DNA of 64,000 bases, taken from positions 167,271 to 231,270 of the forward strand of contig NZ_JANIPJ010000010.1 of NCBI RefSeq assembly GCF_024623455.1. Reading direction: 5' to 3'. Positions 1 to 7,496 of this stretch are shown here, piece by piece. The first letter of the stretch is position 1, and every line of letters begins with the position of its first letter. The notes beneath the pieces were generated by a model. That model saw only the letters and a list, made by a program, of their open reading frames with translations. It was not told the origin of the DNA and did not search any database. The position numbers and the translations under genes are program-made. This stretch comes from Paenibacillus soyae. Its GTDB lineage: Bacteria > Bacillota > Bacilli > Paenibacillales > Paenibacillaceae.

Positions 1-39
1 ACTCGTATAGCAATGTTAATATCGAACATCTCCCAGCAT

Positions 40-1050
40 TTATAAATGACCTAAAAGATCACGCAGGCTCCTATAGTTGTTGGCGAGCCAGTTCATTTCC
101 TTGGCGAACCGGGCGGGCGGCGCGCTATGCTTGTCCATGTCGGCATGAATCCACCAAGCGCTCTCCATGTACCACAGCAATTGCAAGGAATTCGCCAAAT
201 AACCTTGATCCACTGTCTGTTCTTCGCGGTATCCTTCGCTAAAGGCCGACACGAGCGAGACATCCAGCCGATCGTCGAACGCGCATGACATAACGGCACG
301 GGCGGCGTCGAGCAGCGGATAATCGTAATTCAGCCGATCGAAATCCAATATAGCGGACAGACGGTCCTCATGGAACAGAAGATTATCGGACCATAAATCA
401 CGGTGCGCCCATCCGGTCTCGATGATCTCGAAAAGCTCTTCGTTTATTTCCTCGGTTGCCTTAAGCTGCAGCTCGATGTCATCCAGCAATGGGGCTTTGC
501 CGCATTCCTCGGCTTGCCGCAGCATGGATTTCCAATGCTCCAGACGATCCTCCCGGCTTGGAGGAACGAATTGAGGACTTCCTTTTCCGCCTAGTGTCCC
601 ATCGTTCAGAAGACGATGCATGCGTCCGGTTGAGCGGCCTAGATCATACATTTGACGAAGGTTCGCCCGGCCCGGCTGAATGGTGAGGCCCTGGCAATAT
701 TCCATCGCCATGAATCGTTCTCCGCCATCGGATTCAAGCAGAACGCGATGCTGACAGGTCAGCGGCCTCGGCACGGGAAGCCCGTCTCGATGTAATCTGG
801 TTTGCGCGGAGAAAGCCAAATGCAGCTCCTCTGGTTTGTACAAGCGATATCTTGTTCGATTGTATTGCTTAAGCAAATAGGCTCCTGCATCCGTTGTGAG
901 CTTCCATTTTAAATTTAACCAGCCGCGTCTGATTGGAACCGCATCCAGCACCTTCATGCCGAAGCATTGCTGGAAGCTGTTCACAAGGTCCTGCAGAATC
1001 GCTTCCTCCGATATGACCGTATCCAAGCATACACCGCCTCTATGTCGCAA
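40..1050 (-). CDS. APH/CotS-like phosphotransferase
   Basis: This 336-residue protein belongs to the aminoglycoside-phosphotransferase/choline-kinase fold, which in spore formers includes CotS-like coat kinases. The catalytic loop HRDLWSDNLLF and the metal-binding ILDFDR motif are both intact, so a working small-molecule or protein kinase is likely; the substrate cannot be told. The start is uncertain. TTG at 1050 has an AGGAGG ten bases upstream, and a second TTG at 1026 (giving LDTVISEE as the N-terminus) has a GAGG at similar distance. The AGGAGG for the first start lies in the 3' arm of the terminator hairpin of the upstream VOC gene, so expression of the two genes may be linked. Confidence 0.75.
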   Translation of the reverse strand: MRHRGGVCLDTVISEEAILQDLVNSFQQCFGMKVLDAVPIRRGWLNLKWKLTTDAGAYLLKQYNRTRYRLYKPEELHLAFSAQTRLHRDGLPVPRPLTCQHRVLLESDGGERFMAMEYCQGLTIQPGRANLRQMYDLGRSTGRMHRLLNDGTLGGKGSPQFVPPSREDRLEHWKSMLRQAEECGKAPLLDDIELQLKATEEINEELFEIIETGWAHRDLWSDNLLFHEDRLSAILDFDRLNYDYPLLDAARAVMSCAFDDRLDVSLVSAFSEGYREEQTVDQGYLANSLQLLWYMESAWWIHADMDKHSAPPARFAKEMNWLANNYRSLRDLLGHL

Positions 1051-1057
1051 AATAGAA

Positions 1058-1091
1058 AAGCCTCCTGTCAGCTTACGCGAACAGGAGGCTT
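1058..1091 (-). terminator. Terminator after the VOC gene
   Basis: An 11-bp perfect inverted repeat (arms 1058-1068 and 1081-1091, 12-base loop) is followed on the minus strand by TTTTCTATTTT. It sits 22 bases after the VOC gene stop. The arm transcribed second contains AGGAGG, the likely ribosome site of the next gene. Confidence 0.8.
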
Positions 1092-1113
1092 GGTTGTTGT
1101 TTCTCTGGGTCGA

Positions 1114-1548
1114 TTACTGTGCCTGCTCCGCTGCGACGTTCACTTGGAACGTAACCCCGAACTTATCCTTCACGATTCCGTACAGGGGGCTCCAATCCGT
1201 CTTCTGAAGAGGCATGACGACTTGTCCGCCGTCCTCCAGCGCCGCGAAAATTTCCTTCGCCCGCGATTCGTCGGCAGGATGGATCGCAATCTGAACCGTG
1301 TCGCCCGGCTGATGGGGCATGCCCGGGAATGTATCGGAGAACATGAGGTCGTCGTTGCCGACTTTGAGATGCGCATGCATAACGCGGTCCTTCATCTCGT
1401 CCGGCAGAGGATGATTCGGATCCTCTGGCACATCTCTGAACGTCATGATGCCTATCACTTGCCCGCCAAGCGCTTTCTCGTAGAAATAAACTGCTTCCTT
1501 CGTAGTGCCGTCAAAATTCAAATACGGGTTCAAACGGATCGACATCAT
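1114..1548 (-). CDS. VOC family (PhnB/YjdN-like) protein
   Basis: This 144-residue single-domain protein of the vicinal-oxygen-chelate fold resembles the PhnB/YjdN group (3-demethylubiquinone-methyltransferase-like, glyoxalase superfamily). Seen are the N-terminal NPYLNFDGTTKEAVYFYEKALG segment pattern, DLMFSDTFPG in the middle and the final DKFGVTFQVN strand typical of the group. Members are small cytoplasmic proteins, usually of unknown substrate. The start is the ATG at 1548 (or the adjacent one at 1545), because AAGGGG lies 6-9 bases upstream; the longer TTG reading frame to 1566 has no such site. A probable promoter lies just upstream. Confidence 0.85.
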   Translation of the reverse strand: MMSIRLNPYLNFDGTTKEAVYFYEKALGGQVIGIMTFRDVPEDPNHPLPDEMKDRVMHAHLKVGNDDLMFSDTFPGMPHQPGDTVQIAIHPADESRAKEIFAALEDGGQVVMPLQKTDWSPLYGIVKDKFGVTFQVNVAAEQAQ

Positions 1549-1585
1549 GTACAGCCCCTTTGGCAAAGTTTGTTCAACCTCATTC

Positions 1586-1615
1586 AGTATACAACAACCA
1601 GGAAAAAAATAACAA
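1586..1615 (-). promoter_or_regulatory. Probable sigma-A promoter of the VOC gene
   Basis: On the minus strand TTGTTA (1615-1610) and TATACT (1591-1586) are separated by 18 bases and lie about 40 bases upstream of the start codon. Confidence 0.5.
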
Positions 1616-1645
1616 GGTTTTTGCGAACAAATGATCTTATTTTTG

Positions 1646-3304
1646 TCAACCCAAGATCAGCCAGCCAAAGTCCTGGCTGCGGTGAAAATCGGGTTCGTCC
1701 GCGCCGACGCGGGACCAGCTCCCGAAATGGGGCAGGGCGGTTTCGTCGCCGCACTTATAGAAGTTGCCGCGCATCCTGGCGCCGGGTCCGGGCTGGAAGC
1801 CGGGGAACAAACCTGCAAGCCATGACAAGGGAAGCCGGAAGCGGACCGACCAGTACGTCTCGCCGGTTGCCGGATCCTGGAGCTGCCTCTCCGCGCGGAT
1901 ATGCAGCGGCGGAAGCTCATCCGCCTCCAGGTAGACGCGGTCAAGCCGCCCTGTGCCGAGTCCGACCAAGATCGTTCCCGCCGCGTTCAGCTCGAAATTC
2001 AAATAACGGGCGTCCTGAAGCGGGTCGGGCTGAAGGAACCATTCGACGCAGCTGTCCTTGTAAACCGGATCGTTGAGATTAGCAAACCGTACAAGGGGTT
2101 CCGGCTCGTACGCGCGGAACTGAATTTGCAGCTCGTCTGTCGTGCAGGAAAGGGCAATGCGAGCCTTCGGTCCATGCCAGTCGGGCAGCCACATGTAGTG
2201 CCCGATGGCAAGCTGCGCGCCGTCCGAGAAGTCCGACCAAGCACCCTCGCGGGATAGCCTCGCCGGCGGAATGACTGCGGCAGGCGTTTCGGTATGCCGC
2301 GAGCGCGCCTCCCCGACAAGCTCCTCCCGTCCGCTTCGGTGGGAGCGGTACATCCCCTCCAGCACTTCGACGACATGCCTTGCATCCTCCATCGAGCACG
2401 AGGCAGGCTGACCTGTCTCGATTGAGGCGATCAGCTCATCCAATTGAAGGACGAACGGATCGGAGCCGGCATGCGTCTCGACAAGCGAGTAGGCGCCTCC
2501 GTCGCTCCGATAGAGGGCGCGCCCGGTCTCGAGACGCAAGGAGCCGTTCGTGAACAGCAGCTCCGTGTAGTTGGCCGAGGCTCCTTTGTAGCCGGATTGG
2601 ACGATTGTCGCGGTAACGCCGCCGCGCAGCTGCAGACGGGCCATGACGCTGCCTTCAACGTCGCCCCGGTTCCCATGGCAGGTCATTCCCGCCTGAACCG
2701 AGGAGACGGCGCTGCCCGTCAGCCAGATAGCCTTATCCACGGAATGCGACCCGAGATTAAACGCGATGCCGCCGCCCGACAATGCTTTGCGGAAGAACCA
2801 TTCGGGACGGCCCTCGGCATAATAATCCGTATGCCGCACATCGTGCAGCATCACCAACCGACCAAGGCTTCCTTCGTCGATGATTCGTTTCGCCGCCAGA
2901 TTCTCGGCGATATACCGCTGCGTATGGCCGACGAGCAGAGAAACGCCGCTTTGCCGAACGCCCTCTATGATCCTATCGCATTCCTCCGCGCGCAGCGCCA
3001 TCGGCTTCTCCAGCAGAATGTGGCAGCCTGCCTCCGCCGCGAAGCAAGCCGCCTCCATGTGGAGATGGTGGGGCAAGGTAATGATGACGATATCGGGACG
3101 AACGTCCGCGATCATCCGCTTGTAGTCGGCGTACTGCCGAAGCTCGGAGCCGTATCGCTCCGATGCCGCCCGCATGCGCTCCTCGTTCAGATCCGCTATG
3201 GCGACGGCCGCAGCTCGTCCTTTTGTCCGATTGATTTGTTTGATAGCGTCCAGATGCTGATTCGCGATTCCGCCGCAGCCTGCTATCGCAATCCGGTAAG
3301 TCAT
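1646..3304 (-). CDS. Gfo/Idh/MocA oxidoreductase fused to a CBM9-like domain
   Basis: The protein has 552 residues, against about 340 for a usual member. Residues 1-340 form a Gfo/Idh/MocA NAD(P)-dependent sugar or inositol dehydrogenase: Rossmann motif GCGGIANQH at 9-17, catalytic-type Lys in EKP at about 100, and GSHSVD with His about 187. From about 350 to the end is a second domain resembling the carbohydrate-binding family 9-like proteins, with YKDSCVEWFLQP, NFELNAAGT and a C-terminal RSQDFGWLIL. The fusion suggests an enzyme acting on a bound glycan or glycoside, but there is no signal peptide, so both domains should be cytoplasmic. ATG start with GGGGAGG upstream. The substrate is unknown. 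Confidence 0.85.
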   Translation of the reverse strand: MTYRIAIAGCGGIANQHLDAIKQINRTKGRAAAVAIADLNEERMRAASERYGSELRQYADYKRMIADVRPDIVIITLPHHLHMEAACFAAEAGCHILLEKPMALRAEECDRIIEGVRQSGVSLLVGHTQRYIAENLAAKRIIDEGSLGRLVMLHDVRHTDYYAEGRPEWFFRKALSGGGIAFNLGSHSVDKAIWLTGSAVSSVQAGMTCHGNRGDVEGSVMARLQLRGGVTATIVQSGYKGASANYTELLFTNGSLRLETGRALYRSDGGAYSLVETHAGSDPFVLQLDELIASIETGQPASCSMEDARHVVEVLEGMYRSHRSGREELVGEARSRHTETPAAVIPPARLSREGAWSDFSDGAQLAIGHYMWLPDWHGPKARIALSCTTDELQIQFRAYEPEPLVRFANLNDPVYKDSCVEWFLQPDPLQDARYLNFELNAAGTILVGLGTGRLDRVYLEADELPPLHIRAERQLQDPATGETYWSVRFRLPLSWLAGLFPGFQPGPGARMRGNFYKCGDETALPHFGSWSRVGADEPDFHRSQDFGWLILG

Positions 3305-3400
3305 GCCGATGGCCTCCCCATCATCCGATTCGTATTTCGTATTTCCATGAATCTAGCGTATCACGAAGACGCGGCGGCGCCTATCGGCAAGTTCGCGGGT

Positions 3401-4267
3401 TTATATGCCGATTTCCGAATGGCTGCCGGGAGACGCGGAGTGACGGAGGATGGCCTCGATCATGACGTCCCAGTCTCCTTGATGAAGCTCATGTCCCGTG
3501 CCTTCCAGCGTCAATAGGATCGCCCCCGGAATGACGGTGGCCAGCGACCGTCCATGAGCGTAAGGAATGATCGGGTCCTCCGTGCCGTGAATGACGAGCG
3601 CCGGAACGGCTATTTCGCTGGTACGGGCCAGGTATTCCTCTCCGCCCGCAACGAAAGCGTGGTTCGTCATGCTGGCCGGCCGGCGGCTTCTGCGAAGCTC
3701 GAGCAAGGCAAGCTCGCGGATGCGGTTCTCCTCGAAGGCATGCTTCGAGCCTCTGAGCACGTTCCATTTGGCGACCGAAAAATCGGCAACCGAGCGTTCG
3801 TCGTTCCAGTCGACCTCGCCCATGCTCGCGAAGAAGGACATGACCTTCTCCTCCATCGGAGGGAGATCCGGCGCGAAATTGGAGGTGGCGATGAGCACGA
3901 TGCCGCTCACCCGATCAGGATGACGAAGGGCGATCATCTGCGTCAGCATGCCGCCCATGGACATGCCCGCGATGCAAGCCTTCTCGATCCCGTAAGCATC
4001 GAGCACCGCGATTGCGTCGTCCGCCATATCGACGAACGTATACCCCGGCTGTCCGGGCTCGTATGCCGTCGACTCGCCGACGTCGCGATTATCGTACCGG
4101 ATGACGAAGCGCCCGGCATCCGCCAGGCGGCGGCAGAACGCTTCATCCCACCATACCATCGACGACTGCGCTCCCATAATGAGCAGCAGGGCCGGATCGT
4201 TACGTTCCCCGAAGCTCTCCGTATAGAGCTCGGCTCCGTTATTCGAGACCCATAAATGTTGATTCAT
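3401..4267 (-). CDS. Alpha/beta-fold hydrolase
   Basis: This 288-residue hydrolase has the nucleophile elbow GMSMGG (Ser103), an acid residue at Asp231 (HGTEDP) and a His at 259 (GTGHELH), so the catalytic triad is complete. It resembles the RdmC/aclacinomycin methylesterase-like group, usually esterases of unknown substrate. The start is ATG 4267, since AAGGAG lies 8 bases upstream; the longer frame to 4309 runs through a terminator-like hairpin. The gene begins just after that orphan hairpin, so it may be controlled by attenuation in its leader. Confidence 0.85.
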   Translation of the reverse strand: MNQHLWVSNNGAELYTESFGERNDPALLLIMGAQSSMVWWDEAFCRRLADAGRFVIRYDNRDVGESTAYEPGQPGYTFVDMADDAIAVLDAYGIEKACIAGMSMGGMLTQMIALRHPDRVSGIVLIATSNFAPDLPPMEEKVMSFFASMGEVDWNDERSVADFSVAKWNVLRGSKHAFEENRIRELALLELRRSRRPASMTNHAFVAGGEEYLARTSEIAVPALVIHGTEDPIIPYAHGRSLATVIPGAILLTLEGTGHELHQGDWDVMIEAILRHSASPGSHSEIGI

Positions 4268-4293
4268 TCCACCATCTCCTTCGATTCTGATAA

Positions 4294-4329
4294 AAAACAA
4301 AAAAAGCACGGGCCATAATGCCGGTGCTT
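4294..4329 (-). terminator. Orphan terminator before the hydrolase
   Basis: Arms 4304-4309 and 4324-4329 (AAGCAC/GTGCTT), plus an inner GGC/GCC, are followed on the minus strand by TTTTTTTGTTTTTT. No gene lies upstream on this strand, so it would end a leader or small RNA. Confidence 0.65.
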
Positions 4330-4676
4330 CGCGTATCGAAGGGAGCAGGCGGACGGAGACTGCGCGTCGACGGACTTAACCGGGATGCGGGCGCGAACAA
4401 GCCGAGTATCGGCGCGTACGTTTGGGCCCATAAAGTCCGTGCGAATGAAGTTCCGATGCCAATTCCGATTGCGGGTTAACGCGCGGTCAACCATTCTTCG
4501 ATTGCGATGCACGACAAATAGGCTCTACCTGAGCAATATCGTCGCTAATGCAAGGCTTTATCGAAAAATTAGTTTATCACACGTAACCCTCCGTTCCTGT
4601 AAAGTAGTTCCCATCCTACCACCGCTTCGCAAAATCTGTCAACCGCTATTTTCCATCGTTCAGAACGCCGCTTGCC

Positions 4677-4699
4677 GCGGAATTGTTCTGCAATTCCGC
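4677..4699. repeat. Inverted repeat in helicase promoter
   Basis: An 8-bp perfect inverted repeat (GCGGAATT at 4677-4684, AATTCCGC at 4692-4699) overlaps the presumed promoter of the nuclease-helicase gene. It could be an operator. Confidence 0.35.
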
Positions 4700-4719
4700 A
4701 GCCTCTATGCTAAACTGAG

Positions 4720-4733
4720 AGAACGAATGTTCG
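4720..4733 (+). promoter_or_regulatory. LexA (SOS) box before the nuclease-helicase
   Basis: AGAACGAATGTTCG matches the Bacillus LexA/DinR consensus CGAAC-N4-GTTCG at all but the first defined base. It lies just after an extended -10-like TGCTAAACT (4708-4716) and 37 bases before the start codon, a position fit for repression. Confidence 0.7.
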
Positions 4734-4770
4734 AGAACGAGTACGGGGCAGGCAAAAGGGGAAATGAAGC

Positions 4771-7092
4771 ATGGAGCAGACGACGGCATATCCGGTTTCG
4801 TTATCGGTCAGGCATCTGGTCGAGTACGTCTATTTGAGCGGCAGCATCGATAACCGGCTTCAGACGGTGGACGCCATGCACGAGGGCACGAAGGCGCATC
4901 TGCGCGTGCAGGGCGAATACGGCGAAGGCGACCGGAAGGAAGTGTACCTGAAGGCGGAGATCCCGTGCGGGGAGCTGCTCTTCTCCGTGGACGGCCGCGC
5001 CGACGGCGTGCTTGCGACGGAGCCGATACCGACGATCGACGAGATTAAGTCGACGGCGGGGGATCTAGGCCGCGTCCGCGAAGAGGGGGGATTTCCCGTC
5101 CACTGGGCGCAGGCCTGGTTCTACGCGTATATGTACGCCCGGGATACGGGCGCGCCGAGCATGCGCATCCAGTTGACGTACGTGAACACGGTCACGGAGG
5201 AGACGGAGCGCTTCGTTCGGGAAGCGAGCCTCGAGGAGCTGGAGCGGGATGTGCAAGGCATGGTCGAGCGGTACGCGCCGTACGCGCTGCTGAGGAGGGA
5301 CCATGAACGGAAGCGGAACGCGAGCATCGAGTCGCTGCCGTTCCCGTTCGAATCGTACCGGGCGGGACAGCGGAGGCTAGCGGGGGCGGTCTACAAATCG
5401 GTCGAAGAAGGAGTCTCCCTGTTCGCGAGAGCGCCGACGGGCATCGGCAAGACGGTGTCCACGACGTATCCGGCCATCAAGGCGATGGGCCGGGGGCTGC
5501 TGCAGCGGATCTATTATTTGACCGCGCGCACGACGACGCGGGCGGCGGCCGAGGACGCGCTTGGCCTGATGGCGGCCAAAGGGCTGAACCTGCACGCGGT
5601 GACCTTGACGGCCAAGGACAAAATTTGCTTCCAAGAGGAGACGCGGTGCGAGAAGGAGCATTGTCCGTTCGCGGACGGCTACTACGACCGGATCAACGGG
5701 GCGATTATGGACATCCTCGAGAACGAGACGCTCATGACGCGCTCCGTCATCGAGCGGTACGCGAGGAAGCATACGGTATGCCCGTTCGAGTTCTCGCTGG
5801 ATCTCGCCTATGCTTCGGATCTTGTGATCTGCGACTATAATTATGTCTTCGACCCGCGCATCTCCTTCAAGCGGCTGTACGGGGAAGTGAAGAAGAAGAC
5901 GGCCGTTCTGGTCGACGAGGCGCATAACCTTCCCGACCGCGCGCGGGAGATGTTCTCCGGCGGGCTGACCAAAGCGCCGTTCCTCGCGATGCAGCGGTCG
6001 CTTAAGGGGAGGCATAAGACGGCGTTCGAAGCGGCGAAGGCCGTCAACGATTATTTCATCGCGACGCGCAAGAGGCTTGCGGACGGCAAGCCGGCCGTCA
6101 GCGAGAAGGAGCGGCCGGACGAGCTGATCGGGCTAGCGGAGCGCTTCGCGGAGGCGGCTCAGCCGCTTCTCGAGACGGAAGGCGGCGAGCTGCTCGAGCT
6201 GTACTTCGAAGTCCAGCAATTCCTTCGCGCCGCCAAGCTGTATGACGACCGCTTCACGACGATGACCGAGGTATCGCGGAACGACGTCAGCGTGAAGCTG
6301 TTCTGCCTCGATCCGTCGGAGCTGGTCGCCGGCACGGTGAAGGGCTACCGCTCGGCCGTCTATTTCTCCGCGACGCTGACGCCGCTCGGCTATTATATGG
6401 ACGTGCTCGGCGGGAGCGAGGAGGACTATACGTTGTCGCTGCCGTCGCCTTTCTCGAGCGAGCAGCTGACGGTATCCGTCCACCCGATATCGACGCGCTA
6501 TCAGGATCGGGACGTCTCTTACAAGCCGATCGCGGAGATCATCCGCCGCACCGTCTCCGGCAAGAAGGGCAACTACTTGGCCTTCTTCCCCTCGTACGCC
6601 TATATGAACGCCGTGCATGAGGCTTATCTGGAGCTGCTGGATGGCGCCGGCGAACGGGAGTCCGCAAGCCGTCCGGATGTCCTCCTCCAGCAGAGCGGCA
6701 TGGCCGAGGAGGAGCGGGATGCCTACCTCGCGGCGTTCCGCCCCGATGGCGAACGATCGCTTGTCGGCTTCGCCGTCATGGGCGGCATTTTCTCGGAGGG
6801 CGTCGACCTGCCGGGCGACCGTCTCATCGGCGTCGTCGTCGTCGGGGTGGGCATGCCTCAGTTGGGGCTGGAACGGGATACGCTCCGAAGCTACTACAGC
6901 TCCCAAGGCAAGAATGGCTTCACCTACGCCTACGTCGTTCCCGGCATGAACAAGGTGCTGCAGGCGGGCGGCCGCCTCATCCGGTCGGAGACGGATACGG
7001 GGACGCTCGCGCTGATCGACGACCGTTACTTGGAGAGCGGTTACCGTCAGCTTTTGCCGGAGGAGTGGCTTGGCGCGGTAAAGAATGATTAA
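4771..7092 (+). CDS. Cas4-like nuclease fused to XPD/DinG-type helicase
   Basis: This 773-residue superfamily-2 DNA helicase of the Rad3/XPD/DinG group carries an N-terminal PD-(D/E)xK nuclease domain. Nuclease residues seen are Asp78 (GRADG), Glu91 and Lys93 (EIK), with HWAQAWFYAY as a QxxxY-like motif. The helicase has Walker A APTGIGKT (221-228), DEAH at 382-385 and a QAGGRLIRSE motif VI. Four cysteines at about 286, 293, 298 and 337 are placed like the Fe-S cluster cysteines of the family. Such proteins unwind 5'-tailed DNA during repair. ATG start, with AAAAGGGGAAA upstream. The near-perfect LexA box in the promoter supports DNA-damage induction. Confidence 0.9.
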   Translation: MEQTTAYPVSLSVRHLVEYVYLSGSIDNRLQTVDAMHEGTKAHLRVQGEYGEGDRKEVYLKAEIPCGELLFSVDGRADGVLATEPIPTIDEIKSTAGDLGRVREEGGFPVHWAQAWFYAYMYARDTGAPSMRIQLTYVNTVTEETERFVREASLEELERDVQGMVERYAPYALLRRDHERKRNASIESLPFPFESYRAGQRRLAGAVYKSVEEGVSLFARAPTGIGKTVSTTYPAIKAMGRGLLQRIYYLTARTTTRAAAEDALGLMAAKGLNLHAVTLTAKDKICFQEETRCEKEHCPFADGYYDRINGAIMDILENETLMTRSVIERYARKHTVCPFEFSLDLAYASDLVICDYNYVFDPRISFKRLYGEVKKKTAVLVDEAHNLPDRAREMFSGGLTKAPFLAMQRSLKGRHKTAFEAAKAVNDYFIATRKRLADGKPAVSEKERPDELIGLAERFAEAAQPLLETEGGELLELYFEVQQFLRAAKLYDDRFTTMTEVSRNDVSVKLFCLDPSELVAGTVKGYRSAVYFSATLTPLGYYMDVLGGSEEDYTLSLPSPFSSEQLTVSVHPISTRYQDRDVSYKPIAEIIRRTVSGKKGNYLAFFPSYAYMNAVHEAYLELLDGAGERESASRPDVLLQQSGMAEEERDAYLAAFRPDGERSLVGFAVMGGIFSEGVDLPGDRLIGVVVVGVGMPQLGLERDTLRSYYSSQGKNGFTYAYVVPGMNKVLQAGGRLIRSETDTGTLALIDDRYLESGYRQLLPEEWLGAVKND

Positions 7093-7106
7093 AGGCAACT
7101 TTTGGA

Positions 7107-7134
7107 TTGACAGCATCTTGTCCGCGGTGATAAA
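7107..7134 (+). promoter_or_regulatory. Probable promoter of the bmr-like leader
   Basis: TTGACA at 7107-7112 and GATAAA at 7129-7134 are 16 bases apart and lie upstream of the small leader ORF. Confidence 0.5.
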
Positions 7135-7189
7135 GTGACAAAGTAGATTTCAAGAAATTGCTAGCACGGGAAGAAAGGGGATTACGTAC

Positions 7190-7270
7190 ATGCGGAATTT
7201 TTACGATAACGACATCAATGATCTTGGCGATAGCCGCGGCGTAATCCATACAAGCGTCTTCCAGCTTTGA
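7190..7270 (+). CDS. 26-residue leader peptide candidate
   Basis: A 26-codon ORF starts with ATG nine bases after AAAGGGG and ends with TGA at 7268-7270. The peptide begins MRNFYDNDIND and is followed by about 225 bases with several hairpins before the ABC exporter genes. In Bacillus subtilis the BmrC/BmrD exporter genes are preceded by a translated leader (bmrB) that controls a terminator when ribosomes stall on antibiotics. The layout here is the same in kind, but I see no clear sequence likeness and propose the role by analogy only. Confidence 0.5.
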   Translation: MRNFYDNDINDLGDSRGVIHTSVFQL

Positions 7271-7295
7271 CAGCGAGATCTCGATCGCGAATCAG

Positions 7296-7334
7296 AGGCG
7301 CAGGGTTACGTATCCGTAATCGTGCGCCTTTATT
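7296..7334 (+). promoter_or_regulatory. Leader hairpin 1
   Basis: Arms 7296-7302/7323-7329 (AGGCGCA/TGCGCCT) enclose a second stem 7305-7310/7315-7320 with a TATC loop, followed by TTATT. It may be a pause hairpin or a weak terminator in the exporter leader. Confidence 0.55.
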
Positions 7335-7376
7335 GTGCCCTGGCAAGGGTTCCCCCTCGCGTTTTGCGTGGCGGGT

Positions 7377-7424
7377 CCGCCGTGGCCGGTAAAGCGTGTC
7401 GTTACGGCGGCATGCTTTTTTGTT
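7377..7424 (+). terminator. Leader terminator with competing pairing
   Basis: Arms 7391-7398 and 7411-7418 (AAAGCGTG/CATGCTTT, one G-U pair) end in a run of six T. An alternative 7-bp pairing of 7377-7383 with 7404-7410 (CCGCCGT/ACGGCGG) would form a pseudoknot with it and is probably exclusive. This is what an attenuator would show. Confidence 0.55.
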
Positions 7425-7496
7425 TGCCATTTTTGGGGAAAATATGTGGAGAAAAAGAGGCCCTTTGCAAGGGCTGCGGAAGGTGTGGGTGAGACT

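Larger units (their letters stand above)
4268..4719. other. Non-coding gap with a structured leader candidate
   Basis: About 450 bases between divergent genes hold no convincing coding region. On the minus strand, going towards the hydrolase, an 8-bp complementary pair (4433-4440 with 4370-4377) is followed by the terminator at 4294-4329. This could be the leader RNA of the hydrolase gene. No known riboswitch class was recognised. Confidence 0.4.

Noticed and set aside
4264..4512. 82-codon minus-strand frame before the alpha/beta hydrolase
   Set aside because: It runs through a terminator hairpin and lacks a ribosome site and any recognisable domain.
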